Shown here in pieces: positions 1-8,049 of a stretch of DNA of 64,000 bases. Location of the stretch: positions 372,001 through 436,000 of the forward strand of contig CBDCRZ010000100.1 of NCBI GenBank assembly GCA_965221135.1, given 5' to 3'. Both the position numbers and the translations under genes were made by a program. Within the stretch, counting starts at the first letter, position 1. Each line of letters opens with the position of its first letter. The stretch is from Sansalvadorimonas sp965221135 (GTDB lineage: Bacteria > Pseudomonadota > Gammaproteobacteria > Pseudomonadales > Endozoicomonadaceae). A model generated the notes under the pieces. It made no database searches, had not been told where the DNA came from, and saw nothing but the letters and a program-made list of their open reading frames with translations.

Positions 1-1
1 T

Positions 2-754
2 GTGAACTGGGAAGGAAAACAAGAGATTGTCCTGATCCTGAATATGATCCATGGGCCGGGAGTGATTCAGTATTTCAATGGCACTGACTGGAAAGCACTG
101 TCTGATGGTGGTTTTGCCTCCGTATGCACGTATCTTCAGGTGGACTGGTCCAGAGCTAATCCTGAACCTCCTATTCTTCAGGGGTTAGCGAATGGTGCTA
201 TTGAATACTATACCGGTTCCGGTTGGAAACAGCTGGCTGACGGTGGCTGGACATCTGACATTCGACAGCTACCCGTACAATGGCAAGGGGATAATGATCC
301 CAGAATGGTCGCAGGGCTGGGTAATTACGATGAGGATACTCGTGGCGGCGCTATCGAATATTACAATGGGTCAACCTGGGAGGAACTTCATAATACCGGT
401 TGGGCTGCTCCGGCTAATCAGGTGTTAGTCAGCTGGGGGGAAAGGCCGGAAATTGTTGTAGGTCTGGGACAGTTTAAAGGTCGCCATCATACAGAGAAGG
501 GTGGGGCAGTTGAATACTATGATGGTACCCAGTGGCGAGAGCTGCACGACACTGGGTACGCTGCGGCAATCAATCAATTGTCTGCTAAATGGGGTGTAGA
601 AGGAGACCCCAGAGTGGTTATTGGTCTGGGACGTTTTCAGAGAGATAAAACAGAACCTGGAGGTGGTGTTGAATACTATGATGGGCATCAATGGAGTGAA
701 CTTCATGGAACATCCTGGACTAACGCTATTGGTCAGATGGATGTGTTCTGGTAA
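2..754 (+). CDS. Beta-propeller-like repeat protein, 5' end cut by window
   Basis: The frame is open from the first bases, so the true start is probably upstream of the window. The visible 250 residues contain about five repeats of 45-55 residues. Each repeat has the pattern P-R-[MV]-V-x-G-L-G, then G-G-A-[VI]-E-Y-Y-[DN]-G-x-x-W-x-E-L-H, then a G-W turn and a V-x-W strand. Regular short strands with conserved Trp and Gly suggest a beta-propeller, possibly tachylectin- or tectonin-like and carbohydrate binding; this is inference. The next gene, 50 bases downstream, has the same repeats. Whether this copy has a signal peptide cannot be seen. Confidence 0.6.
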   Translation: MNWEGKQEIVLILNMIHGPGVIQYFNGTDWKALSDGGFASVCTYLQVDWSRANPEPPILQGLANGAIEYYTGSGWKQLADGGWTSDIRQLPVQWQGDNDPRMVAGLGNYDEDTRGGAIEYYNGSTWEELHNTGWAAPANQVLVSWGERPEIVVGLGQFKGRHHTEKGGAVEYYDGTQWRELHDTGYAAAINQLSAKWGVEGDPRVVIGLGRFQRDKTEPGGGVEYYDGHQWSELHGTSWTNAIGQMDVFW

Positions 755-804
755 TTATACGCGACACATTAGAGGTTCTTTAAATTCTCTTCTCACTGAC
801 CCTG

Positions 805-2199
805 ATGGTGGTAACCATGCGAGCAGTCAGACTTCTTAGCGTTCTATTTTTCACTATTATTTTGATTTCAGCAGCTTTTTCACAGGGTGAATCAGATCCT
901 CGTGATGTTGAGTTGATTTCCGTGAATGATAACCCTGAATTTTCTGTTGCAACAAAAGCCATGAAAGGACCCAGAATGGTTGCAGGAATGGATACTGGCT
1001 CAGTAATGCTTTTTGATGGCAATCAGTGGCAGGCACTGCACCTGACAGGGTTGGGGTCTCCTGTTAAAACGCTGTCAGTGCAGTGGCGGGGTGAACGTAT
1101 GCAGCCACGGGTGGTTGTTGGATTGTCTAACTCAAACATAGAGTATTTTGACGGTGAAAAGTGGCATGAGTTGTTGGCAAACAAGAAATGTTATGACCCA
1201 AGCTTTCCAAGACACTATCCAGGCCATATTGTCTCAATGAGTGTTCAGTGGGGGGATTGGCCAAAAATTATTGCAGGCTTACAGTGCGGACTGATCACCT
1301 ACTACGACCGCTATAAATGGAAGGATCTTCACAATTCTGGTTGGACAGCTCCGGCCTATGGCCTGTCGGTAAACTGGAAGGGGGAAGGTGTTCCCAAAAT
1401 GGCCGTGGGGTTAGGGCAATACGATTCGAAAACGCCAGGGGGAGCAGTGGAGTATTTTGATGGTAAAGACTGGAGCGAGCTACAGGGCACCGGTTGGGCC
1501 GCAGGTGTTAATCAGCTGAATACATTATGGCCAGAAAGTGGCAAGCCCTGGCTTGTTGTTGGACTGGGGCAGTTTAATGAAGGGACTACAGCGGGAGCGG
1601 TTGAATATTATAATGGCAGCGGTTGGAGAGAGTTACACGGCACAGGCTGGACCGCTCCGGTCAATCAGATGTCTACCCGTTGGAAGGACTCAGCCCCCCC
1701 CCAGGTCGTTGTTGGGCTGGGGCAGTACGACCTGCACACTGCGGGCGGTGCTGTAGAGTACTATGATGGTGACAAATGGCAGGAGCTGATGGGGACGGGG
1801 TGGTTAGCGCCTGTTACTCATATGTCCGTTGGCTGGCAGGGTGATTCAAACCCCAGAGTGCTGGTGGGTCTTGGACAGTATCAGCCAAACAGTGGTGGTG
1901 CTGTTGAATATTATAATGGCAACACCTGGACTGAACTGCATGATGCCAACTGGCTTGATGGCCATGTGACCACAGGTGTAACACAGGTGTCAGCAGACTG
2001 GATAAAGGGTGGAAATCCCAGGGCGATCATAGCGCTCGGTAAAGTCTATCCGATCATTATTGACACAAACCCTCCCAGAGCTGGCGAGGTTCAGTTCTAT
2101 ACGGGTCAGGACTGGGTACAATTGCACGACAGTAACTGGAATAGCGTGATCAATGCACTGGACGTCCACTGGGCGTCTTACTCGCCTTCTGAGAAATAG
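805..2199 (+). CDS. Secreted beta-propeller-like repeat protein
   Basis: A 464-aa protein that starts with a clear signal peptide: a basic n-region with MRAVRLL, a hydrophobic stretch, and a likely cut after A-A-F-S. ATG 817 is an alternative start that fits the signal peptide equally well. The mature part is made of about eight repeats of 45-57 residues with the pattern P-R-V-V-V-G-L-G-Q-Y, G-G-A-V-E-Y-Y-D-G, W-x-E-L-H-x-T-G-W and V-N-Q-x-x-x-x-W. It is a tandem paralog of the preceding truncated gene. Eight regular blades suggest a propeller. Lectin activity is plausible for a secreted protein of this shape but is not shown. A minus-strand gene ends 10 bases downstream. Confidence 0.65.
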   Translation: MVVTMRAVRLLSVLFFTIILISAAFSQGESDPRDVELISVNDNPEFSVATKAMKGPRMVAGMDTGSVMLFDGNQWQALHLTGLGSPVKTLSVQWRGERMQPRVVVGLSNSNIEYFDGEKWHELLANKKCYDPSFPRHYPGHIVSMSVQWGDWPKIIAGLQCGLITYYDRYKWKDLHNSGWTAPAYGLSVNWKGEGVPKMAVGLGQYDSKTPGGAVEYFDGKDWSELQGTGWAAGVNQLNTLWPESGKPWLVVGLGQFNEGTTAGAVEYYNGSGWRELHGTGWTAPVNQMSTRWKDSAPPQVVVGLGQYDLHTAGGAVEYYDGDKWQELMGTGWLAPVTHMSVGWQGDSNPRVLVGLGQYQPNSGGAVEYYNGNTWTELHDANWLDGHVTTGVTQVSADWIKGGNPRAIIALGKVYPIIIDTNPPRAGEVQFYTGQDWVQLHDSNWNSVINALDVHWASYSPSEK

Positions 2200-2208
2200 C
2201 GCGAAGAC

Positions 2209-2745
2209 TCAATGAACAGCAGCTTCCTGATTGGAAGCCGCTGGCGGTTTGGGTTTGTATTCGATCGTGACATACACAGTGCCCAGCAGCCCGTCGCAAT
2301 ACTCTTCACTGCCGCCATTGATTGTAATCCGTGTCAGTGAAGGGTTGCTGGTCGACACGCCTGCTCCCACGTGAAATTTACAGTTATGGGCAACAATTTT
2401 ATAGAGGCCGGTAAGAACGGCTTCGGTATTGCTATGGGCATGATCATCCTGATAAAACTCAACATGAACGCCGTTCATATCGATGCCCTGTATACCGGAC
2501 TTGTTGAAGTCGGTGGCTTTTTCTTCGGTATAAAAGGTTCTCTGGGTCATGGGGTTAAGCTTCTGGTTAACGCAAAAATCGTTGCAGTACCAGTTGTCAT
2601 TGCCTGCGAAATTGATGGAAAGTACTTCCCGATCATTGTTGATAATAGTGACATACCAGCCTGTTCCGGCTTGGGCAAGGGGGCTTGTAGTCATAGATAA
2701 GACTGCTGCGGTACCAAGGCAAACAGCTTTACATGGGAATTTCAT
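2209..2745 (-). CDS. Secreted WYCNDFC-family protein, paralog 1
   Basis: 178 aa. The start at 2745 (MKFPCKAV) is chosen over the longer frame because GGAGAA lies about 8 bases upstream and a signal peptide ending S-P-L-A-Q-A follows directly. The mature protein opens with G-T-G-W-Y-V-T-I, then G-N-D-N-W-Y-C-N-D-F-C, G-I-Q-G-I-D-M-N and H-V-E-F-Y, and ends with G-T-V-Y-V-T-I-E-Y. The two close cysteines and a later Cys suggest disulfides after export. It is the last of seven tandem paralogs. The strand-rich pattern suggests a beta-sandwich, but I do not recognise a named family. Confidence 0.65.
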   Translation of the reverse strand: MKFPCKAVCLGTAAVLSMTTSPLAQAGTGWYVTIINNDREVLSINFAGNDNWYCNDFCVNQKLNPMTQRTFYTEEKATDFNKSGIQGIDMNGVHVEFYQDDHAHSNTEAVLTGLYKIVAHNCKFHVGAGVSTSNPSLTRITINGGSEEYCDGLLGTVYVTIEYKPKPPAASNQEAAVH

Positions 2746-2829
2746 TATTGAGTTCTCCGGAGCCAGGGTTCCCAGCCGTGCTGGATTCATACAATAAGAG
2801 CAATTGACTGGAAGAAAGTGTTGCGAGTC

Positions 2830-3360
2830 TTACCGCCCTATATAAATAATTTCAGCGCGAACGGTGCCATAGTTTCCACTGTGCAGGCAGGCGTCAGAGC
2901 GACCAGCGTCCAGAGACTTTACTGTGATCGTATTCAGGTTGTCGGTAGAAATTCCAGCATCTGATCTATGGGTGCATGTAAGAAAGTAGGACGTATAAAT
3001 GGGAGTGGTGGCGAGCTGTGTTCCGGAATAGGTATGGCCACTTTGATACAGCTCCACATGGGTTCCATTTAAATCAATACCTTGAATCGCTGCATTAGTG
3101 ACATAAGACTCCTTTTCTTCTGTGTAAAAGGTGCGTTGGGACATTGGATTAATCTTCTGGTTAACGCAAAAATCGTTGCAGTACCAGTTATCATTACCTG
3201 CGAAATTGATGGAAAGCACTTCCCGGTCACTGTTAATAATGGTGACATACCAACCTGTTCCAGCCAGAGCCCGACTGCTGGCCATTATTGGGGTAAGGCC
3301 TAGTACAATGGGTAAGCTGATGGCTTTGAACCGCGAATAAGATTTGCAGGTGTTCATCAT
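2830..3360 (-). CDS. Secreted WYCNDFC-family protein, paralog 2
   Basis: 176 aa with an N-terminal signal peptide ending S-R-A-L-A before G-T-G-W-Y-V-T-I. It is very close to paralog 1 around G-N-D-N-W-Y-C-N-D-F-C-V-N-Q-K and F-Y-T-E-E-K, so the two are a recent duplicate pair. It shares G-I-Q-G-I-D-L-N and H-V-E-L-Y with the family and ends with G-T-V-R-A-E-I-I-Y. The start overlaps the stop of the upstream paralog by 4 bases, so translation is probably coupled. Function unknown. Confidence 0.65.
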   Translation of the reverse strand: MMNTCKSYSRFKAISLPIVLGLTPIMASSRALAGTGWYVTIINSDREVLSINFAGNDNWYCNDFCVNQKINPMSQRTFYTEEKESYVTNAAIQGIDLNGTHVELYQSGHTYSGTQLATTPIYTSYFLTCTHRSDAGISTDNLNTITVKSLDAGRSDACLHSGNYGTVRAEIIYIGR

Positions 3361-3887
3361 GGATTACCCTGGTTGTTTTTTTGGAAGGACACCCTGCTCC
3401 AGACGGTTCCTCCATCGCCTTTACAAGATTCAGGGCTTCCGGTGTTAATAGTAATATCAGCGGCACTGGTATCACTGATGGATATACCCGCGTATTTATA
3501 GGGCTTGCATCCGGAATCATTTTTATAAATATGCGTCAGAGTGACTTCTGTACCTGTGTGAGGTGGACTTCCAATATAAAATTGCAGCGAGTCACCATTC
3601 AAACTCAAACTCAGTTGACCAGGGCTGTCATTCTCTCCTGGTTGATAAGTACTCTTAAAAATATGGATTTGTCCTGGCGGAAGCGTTGTGGTGTTGCAAA
3701 GCTCTTCGCACTGCCAGGAAAGGTGGCTGGTAGGAGAAAGGGCTATTAGCTGATTAGAGCTATTAACCAGTTCAAGATACCAGACAGTGTCAGCCACAAC
3801 GTTTATTGAGATACACAATGGCAGGAGAGAAAGATAACAGAAGCAGCCTTTCATCTTTCTGGTACCGGTTTTTTGAAAAAGAGCCAT
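3357..3887 (-). CDS. Secreted divergent WYCNDFC-family protein, paralog 3
   Basis: 176 aa. AAGGAA sits 8-9 bases before the start at 3887; MKGCFCYL (3854) is an alternative start nearer the hydrophobic signal. This is the most divergent copy: the first motif is D-T-V-W-Y-L-E-L and the cysteine motif is S-W-Q-C-E-E-L-C, but the spacing of the two cysteines and the terminal G-G-T-V-W-S-R-V-S-F are kept. It starts 4 bases after the stop of paralog 4 and overlaps paralog 2 by 4 bases, so paralogs 4, 3 and 2 look co-translated. Function unknown. Confidence 0.6.
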   Translation of the reverse strand: MALFQKTGTRKMKGCFCYLSLLPLCISINVVADTVWYLELVNSSNQLIALSPTSHLSWQCEELCNTTTLPPGQIHIFKSTYQPGENDSPGQLSLSLNGDSLQFYIGSPPHTGTEVTLTHIYKNDSGCKPYKYAGISISDTSAADITINTGSPESCKGDGGTVWSRVSFQKNNQGNP

Positions 3888-3891
3888 GGCG

Positions 3892-4449
3892 TTAAAGTTC
3901 CTTCTCGGTTACTGCAGCTGGCTGTTGATCTGTTGGAACGGAAGGTTTTCTAAACGATAATGTAGTAGTGATTGTGAAGGGGGCTTTTCTACACACCTCC
4001 TGGGTACCCGTATTGATTTCGACTGCGATAGCATTACTTTCACTGGAAGAAATTAACATCTCTTCAATTTCTTCACAGGCTACACCATTGCCCGGAGCGT
4101 AAACCGTACCTGTCACCAGAGATTTTCCCTGAGATTCAAATCCAGAATTATGAAAGTCAACCTGTACGCCGTTGACTTCGATACTGAGTCGGCTGGTCAG
4201 GCTGGTATTGACTCTGCTGGAAGAAGAATAAAACTCCCGGCTATGTTTTCCTTTAATGGTTTGTTCACTGCACAGGTCATGGCAGTTCCAGTTGTCCTGT
4301 CCAAGAAATTTTACATTCAGTGTATCCGGGGTTTCGTTAACCAGTACCAGATGCCAGCCTATAGCGTCGTCAGGCTCAGCAGAGGAAACCAATGGCAGGA
4401 TCAATAACAGGATACTAGCCATAAAAGAGAGTTCTTTTTTAAAATACAT
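3892..4449 (-). CDS. Secreted divergent WYCNDFC-family protein, paralog 4
   Basis: 185 aa with a signal peptide (MYFKKELSF followed by a leucine-rich core, cut near S-S-A). It has the family layout with drift: I-G-W-H-L-V-L-V-N, Q-D-N-W-N-C-H-D-L-C, E-V-N-G-V-Q-V-D-F-H and a final strand before a 15-residue charged tail that the other copies lack. AGGT lies upstream of the start. It sits 43 bases downstream of paralog 5 and 4 bases upstream of paralog 3. Function unknown. Confidence 0.6.
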   Translation of the reverse strand: MYFKKELSFMASILLLILPLVSSAEPDDAIGWHLVLVNETPDTLNVKFLGQDNWNCHDLCSEQTIKGKHSREFYSSSSRVNTSLTSRLSIEVNGVQVDFHNSGFESQGKSLVTGTVYAPGNGVACEEIEEMLISSSESNAIAVEINTGTQEVCRKAPFTITTTLSFRKPSVPTDQQPAAVTEKEL

Positions 4450-4492
4450 TGTCGTGTACCTGTCAGGCTAATGAGTGTTGTTGGAATTTCAT

Positions 4493-5023
4493 TCAGGGGC
4501 GGTAATGAACCGTTGCTCTCACCGTTCCAAAAGAGCCACTGCAGGCGATGCTTGACCCTGCATCTATAGACGCAGAAACAGCAGAGGTGTTGGTGGTGGA
4601 GATAGCAGTGGATTCACCGCTACGACAGTAGCAGCCTTGATCAACAACACATAAACTCTTGAAGAGAGGCTTGTTAACAATTTCAACCCCTGAGTGGGAA
4701 TGTCCATCCACATAAAATTCCACATGCGTGTCATTCATATTGATACCCTGAATGGCCTGGCTATGTCCCAGGCGTGCTTTTACTTCGGTGTAATAAAATT
4801 TTGATTGATGGGCAGAAATGACAGAGGGGCCACAGAAATCATTGCACCACCAATGGTCATTCCCAGCAAAACGGATGTGAAGGTCCGTATCGGAATCATT
4901 GTGAATGGTCACATACCAACCGGTTCCAGCCATGGCAGATTGAGAGAGAAACAGTGTCGATATCAGAAGAAATACATAGAGTAGACGTAATTTATATCGA
5001 GATATCAGGAGTGTGTGGAGCAT
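4493..5023 (-). CDS. Secreted WYCNDFC-family protein, paralog 5
   Basis: 176 aa, with AGGAG about 8 bases before the ATG at 5023. The signal peptide ends S-A-M-A and is followed by G-T-G-W-Y-V-T-I-H-N. The cysteine motif is G-N-D-H-W-W-C-N-D-F-C. It also has A-I-Q-G-I-N-M-N, T-H-V-E-F-Y and G-H-S-H-S-G. A second cysteine cluster (C-V-V-D-Q-G-C-Y-C) lies in the variable region. It ends with G-T-V-R-A-T-V-H-Y. Function unknown. Confidence 0.65.
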   Translation of the reverse strand: MLHTLLISRYKLRLLYVFLLISTLFLSQSAMAGTGWYVTIHNDSDTDLHIRFAGNDHWWCNDFCGPSVISAHQSKFYYTEVKARLGHSQAIQGINMNDTHVEFYVDGHSHSGVEIVNKPLFKSLCVVDQGCYCRSGESTAISTTNTSAVSASIDAGSSIACSGSFGTVRATVHYRP

Positions 5024-5126
5024 CAGGGATTCTCCTGAACAAAAGTGAACAGACTCTAATATCGTTGTGAGTATAGTCTGTCATCAGCATACGTCTTTGG
5101 CATTACGCGGATGAATTGTCTTTATC

Positions 5127-5639
5127 TCAAGGCGGTGTGAAATACAGGGTGACATTGACCGTTCCGTAGAAACCATCGCATAGAATCTTGCTGCCACCCG
5201 AAAATGAGCCAACTTTGATAAGCATGGAATCAGTTGCAGTGATGTTAGCGCCATCCAGTGACATACAAGCGTTAGGATTCGTCGCATGACCGTAGACATA
5301 AGTAGTGGCAATACTGGAACCTGATCGATCATGTCCACCCATTACAAATTCCACATGGGTTCTGTTGTTGTTTTCATCTTGCAGATTAATCCCTTGTATA
5401 GCAGAGCCAGTGATAGTGCCTCTGGACTCTGTGTAATATTGTCTGGTTTGACCCGCTTCAATTCGGGATGTTCCACAAAAGTCATTGCAGTACCAGCTAT
5501 CGTTGCCTGCAAATGAGACGGTTAGTGTGGTACTGGAGTTATTGTTGAGGTCAACGTACCAGCCTGTACCTGCTAAAGCGTTCACGATAGAACACAGAGA
5601 GAGTATGGCAGCCAGTAGTATCTTTCTTGCAATAGTCAT
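5127..5639 (-). CDS. Secreted WYCNDFC-family protein, paralog 6
   Basis: 170 aa. The start at 5639 (MTIARKIL) is preferred over the longer frame because AGGA precedes it and the signal peptide follows (cut near N-A-L-A). The mature part begins G-T-G-W-Y-V-D-L-N-N and has G-N-D-S-W-Y-C-N-D-F-C-G-T-S, Y-Y-T-E-S, A-I-Q-G-I-N-L-Q and H-V-E-F-V-M-G-G-H. It ends with G-F-Y-G-T-V-N-V-T-L-Y-F. It is closest to paralog 7, suggesting another pairwise duplication. Function unknown. Confidence 0.65.
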   Translation of the reverse strand: MTIARKILLAAILSLCSIVNALAGTGWYVDLNNNSSTTLTVSFAGNDSWYCNDFCGTSRIEAGQTRQYYTESRGTITGSAIQGINLQDENNNRTHVEFVMGGHDRSGSSIATTYVYGHATNPNACMSLDGANITATDSMLIKVGSFSGGSKILCDGFYGTVNVTLYFTPP

Positions 5640-5770
5640 TTTCCTGCACCGTTTACTTGAGAAGGGGTGTGAATTCACAGCAAAGATTGCGAACCGATAT
5701 CAATCAGAGTGGCATAGGTGGCACCACAGAAATTCTGTGATGAGTTAGAGTGAAGAAAGAAGCACGACAG

Positions 5771-6352
5771 TTATCGGGAGCTGTTCCTGGGTGGAAAATA
5801 GAGGATAACAGAGACAGTTCCATAGAAGCCGTCGCAGAAATTTATATCACCCGCGCTGAAGGTCGTCACTGAAATCATGGAGGGGTCACTGGCATAGATA
5901 TGGGCGTCTGCAAGATCCTGACACTCAACAGCGGAAGCACCATGGCCGTAGACAGTAGTCGTGTCAACATGACTGCCAGAATAAGGGTGGTTCCCCATAA
6001 CAAACTCCAGATGGACCTTTTGGTTATTGCTGCCTACCAGGTCAATACCCTGAATGCCGTAGTTTAAATGGTTACCGCCTTTGTCTTCTGTGTAATAACG
6101 GTGACTTTGACCAGCTTCCAGAGTAGAGGAACCACAGAAATCGTTACAGTACCAACTATCGTTTCCAGCAGGCTGGATAGTCAGATCTGCATTGGATTGA
6201 TTCACAATGGTGACATACCAGCCGGTTCCCGCAATCGCATGATTCACAACAAAAACTGGCAAGATAAGTGAAAACAAAAGGAGGGAGGGTCGTACCCGGC
6301 GAGGTCGTTCGACTTTTTTTTTCAGCCAGTAAACTCGGTACTGAAATTTCAT
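5771..6352 (-). CDS. Secreted WYCNDFC-family protein, paralog 7
   Basis: 193 aa. The start at 6352 (MKFQYRV) has GAGG 6-7 bases upstream and gives an unusually long, very basic n-region (KKKVERPRRVR) before the hydrophobic signal core, cut near H-A-I-A. The mature part has G-T-G-W-Y-V-T-I-V-N-Q, G-N-D-S-W-Y-C-N-D-F-C, Y-Y-T-E-D-K, G-I-Q-G-I-D-L-V and G-F-Y-G-T-V-S-V-I-L-Y-F. It is the first gene of the seven-gene minus-strand array. Function unknown. Confidence 0.65.
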   Translation of the reverse strand: MKFQYRVYWLKKKVERPRRVRPSLLLFSLILPVFVVNHAIAGTGWYVTIVNQSNADLTIQPAGNDSWYCNDFCGSSTLEAGQSHRYYTEDKGGNHLNYGIQGIDLVGSNNQKVHLEFVMGNHPYSGSHVDTTTVYGHGASAVECQDLADAHIYASDPSMISVTTFSAGDINFCDGFYGTVSVILYFPPRNSSR

Positions 6353-6369
6353 GGATACCTCACAAAATG

Positions 6370-6648
6370 TCAAACAGTGGAATCCGTACGTATTCTGGCC
6401 AACTTGAACACCTCCGCTTTTCTACGCATTGGCGAACCTGATTTGTAGATCAGGTGTTCAATTACGTCCAGTTTTCCCATTTTCTTCCGCAGGGACTCAA
6501 GACCCCAGCCATCCAGTATCAGCAGCTCTGTTTCAGAGAGTCGGCTTAGCAGCATGCTGTAACTGTCGTCACCATGCTCAATGCTCAACTCTTCAGGCTG
6601 CCATGAATAAGAGACCGTGAAAATTTCGCTGCTATCTCCCTGACGCAA
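6370..6648 (-). pseudogene. IstB-like (IS21) ATPase remnant
   Basis: A 92-codon frame. Residues 25-53 read H-G-D-D-S-Y-S-M-L-L-S-R-L then E-L-L-I-L-D-G-W-G-L-E-S-L. This matches the Walker B region of IstB, the helper ATPase of IS21 elements (usual form L-L-I-L-D-D-W-G-L). Walker A is absent, one aspartate of the motif is replaced by Gly, and similarity stops after this block. The usual length of IstB is about 250 aa. It is best read as a decayed insertion-sequence fragment immediately upstream of the secreted-paralog array. Confidence 0.45.
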
Positions 6649-7339
6649 TTTCAGTGCCTTTTAGTTTACGGGCTGTTAGCAGAACTGTTTATTTTGGTAT
6701 TGGATACTCTATGAACATTTCAGAGGATAAGCAGACCTTCCTGCGTGAATCGCTCAATCCCCCGTGAATCTGTAAGACCCAGACAGCCTACAAATAGTCC
6801 AGATAGAAGTGATTTCCTGCAATCTGTGCGATATAAAATAATTCCAGCGTTGGTAAGCCATCGGGAAGTTGCATTTGCTCTAAATCTTATGGTGCCAATG
6901 GCTGCGCATTGGCTAAACCCTGGAAGAAAGAACGATATCAAGGTCTGGGTTTTTGCTGCTACGGAAATGGTGGCACGTAAGCTCGCGCCATCTGCGCATG
7001 CAGCGATAATATCGGCTTTAACAACCGGCATGGAGAACTCTGGTGAAAAACAACAAATGAATGCCTGATGCACTGTGCAATGGTTAAGTGATCGTGGTGT
7101 CAACAATGGCGACTATTTTAATCACACAGCAAGATTTGAGGGGCGAGCATCAATGGTAACTCTGTCTTCGTTTCAGCAATAATTGAATCATTGTCTGGGG
7201 CATGTTGTTTTGTATGCTTTGCGTTGTTACTACAAAATTATTGTGTTTTAAGTGTTCGAAACATGGATGTGGATCAAAAAAAGATCGGCGCATAAGAGGA
7301 AAATACCCCCATATTTTTTGATTCACTCTCGGGGGTCTT
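6649..7339. other. 690-base stretch without a supported gene
   Basis: Short frames exist on both strands around 6720-7106, but neither has a ribosome binding site, a recognisable motif or a convincing composition. Given the IstB fragment beside it, this may be decayed mobile DNA. The last part must hold the promoter of the yjiH-like gene. No clear -35/-10 pair was picked out. Confidence 0.4.
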
Positions 7340-8044
7340 ATGTCTAACGACGTACAGGAACGCAAACTCACTTTGGGCAGCATGATTGCTCTGGGTTTTG
7401 CGATTGTCTTCTTTTCCGGTGCTATGCAATCAAATGAGTGGTGGGGCATCTTTGACTTTACCACTTTGAACGGCGCATTCGGTCGTATTGGTGATTTAGG
7501 TAGCTTCCGTGGTGCAGGCGGCGGCGGTGCCCGTGATGGCTTTATCTTTGCCTTCACTTTGGTGCCAACAGTTATGTTCGCTATGGCGATGATTGAGGTA
7601 CTGGAGCACTACGGTGCTCTGGATGCTGCTCGCCAACTGCTGTCTTACATCCTGCGTCCTTTACTGGGTGTGCCTGGTGAGAGTGGTCTGGCTCTAATCG
7701 CTTCCCTGCAGTCTACTGATGCTGGTTCTTCCATCACCCGTGGTCTTCTTGATGAAGGCAAGCTGACTAAAGATGAAGGCGACGTTTTCACTATGTTCCA
7801 GTTCTCCGGCGGTGCGATGCTGGTGAACTTCTTCTCCTCTGGTGCAGTTCTGTTCACATTGACAAATGCTGATGGCTCTCTTGCTGTCACAGCGTCTATC
7901 GGTCTGTGTATTGCGGTCATGTTCATCATGAAGATTGTTGGTGCCAACCTGATGCGCTTCGGTCTGCGCGTCTCTGCCAGGAAAAAAGATGACGCTGTTG
8001 AAACCAGCGATGTTGAAACTCAAGCTGTTGCCGTACAGGGATAA
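7340..8044 (+). CDS. yjiH: YjiH-like membrane protein with nucleoside-recognition (gate) domain
   Basis: 234 aa with several hydrophobic helices. It begins with a short polar N-terminus before an I-A-L-G-F-A-I-V-F-F-S-G-A-M helix. The central glycine-rich segment (R-G-A-G-G-G-G-A-R-D-G) and the P-L-L-G-V-P-G-E-S-G and S-T-D-A-G-S-S-I-T-R segments are typical of the YjiH / nucleoside-recognition family. E. coli YjiH is a similar length (about 227 aa) and is paired with YjiG, as here with the next gene 5 bases on. Such two-part proteins are thought to form a transporter, but the substrate is unknown. The neighbouring peptidase suggests peptides or an amino acid. Confidence 0.75.
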   Translation: MSNDVQERKLTLGSMIALGFAIVFFSGAMQSNEWWGIFDFTTLNGAFGRIGDLGSFRGAGGGGARDGFIFAFTLVPTVMFAMAMIEVLEHYGALDAARQLLSYILRPLLGVPGESGLALIASLQSTDAGSSITRGLLDEGKLTKDEGDVFTMFQFSGGAMLVNFFSSGAVLFTLTNADGSLAVTASIGLCIAVMFIMKIVGANLMRFGLRVSARKKDDAVETSDVETQAVAVQG

Positions 8045-8049
8045 GGTTA

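Noticed and set aside
2209..6352. Actinoporin or aegerolysin identity for the secreted paralogs
   Set aside because: The general strand layout is reminiscent, but I could not match diagnostic residues, so the family is left unnamed.
6720..7106. Overlapping frames of 128 aa (minus) and 107 aa (plus)
   Set aside because: Neither has a ribosome binding site, a motif or a plausible composition, and they exclude each other.
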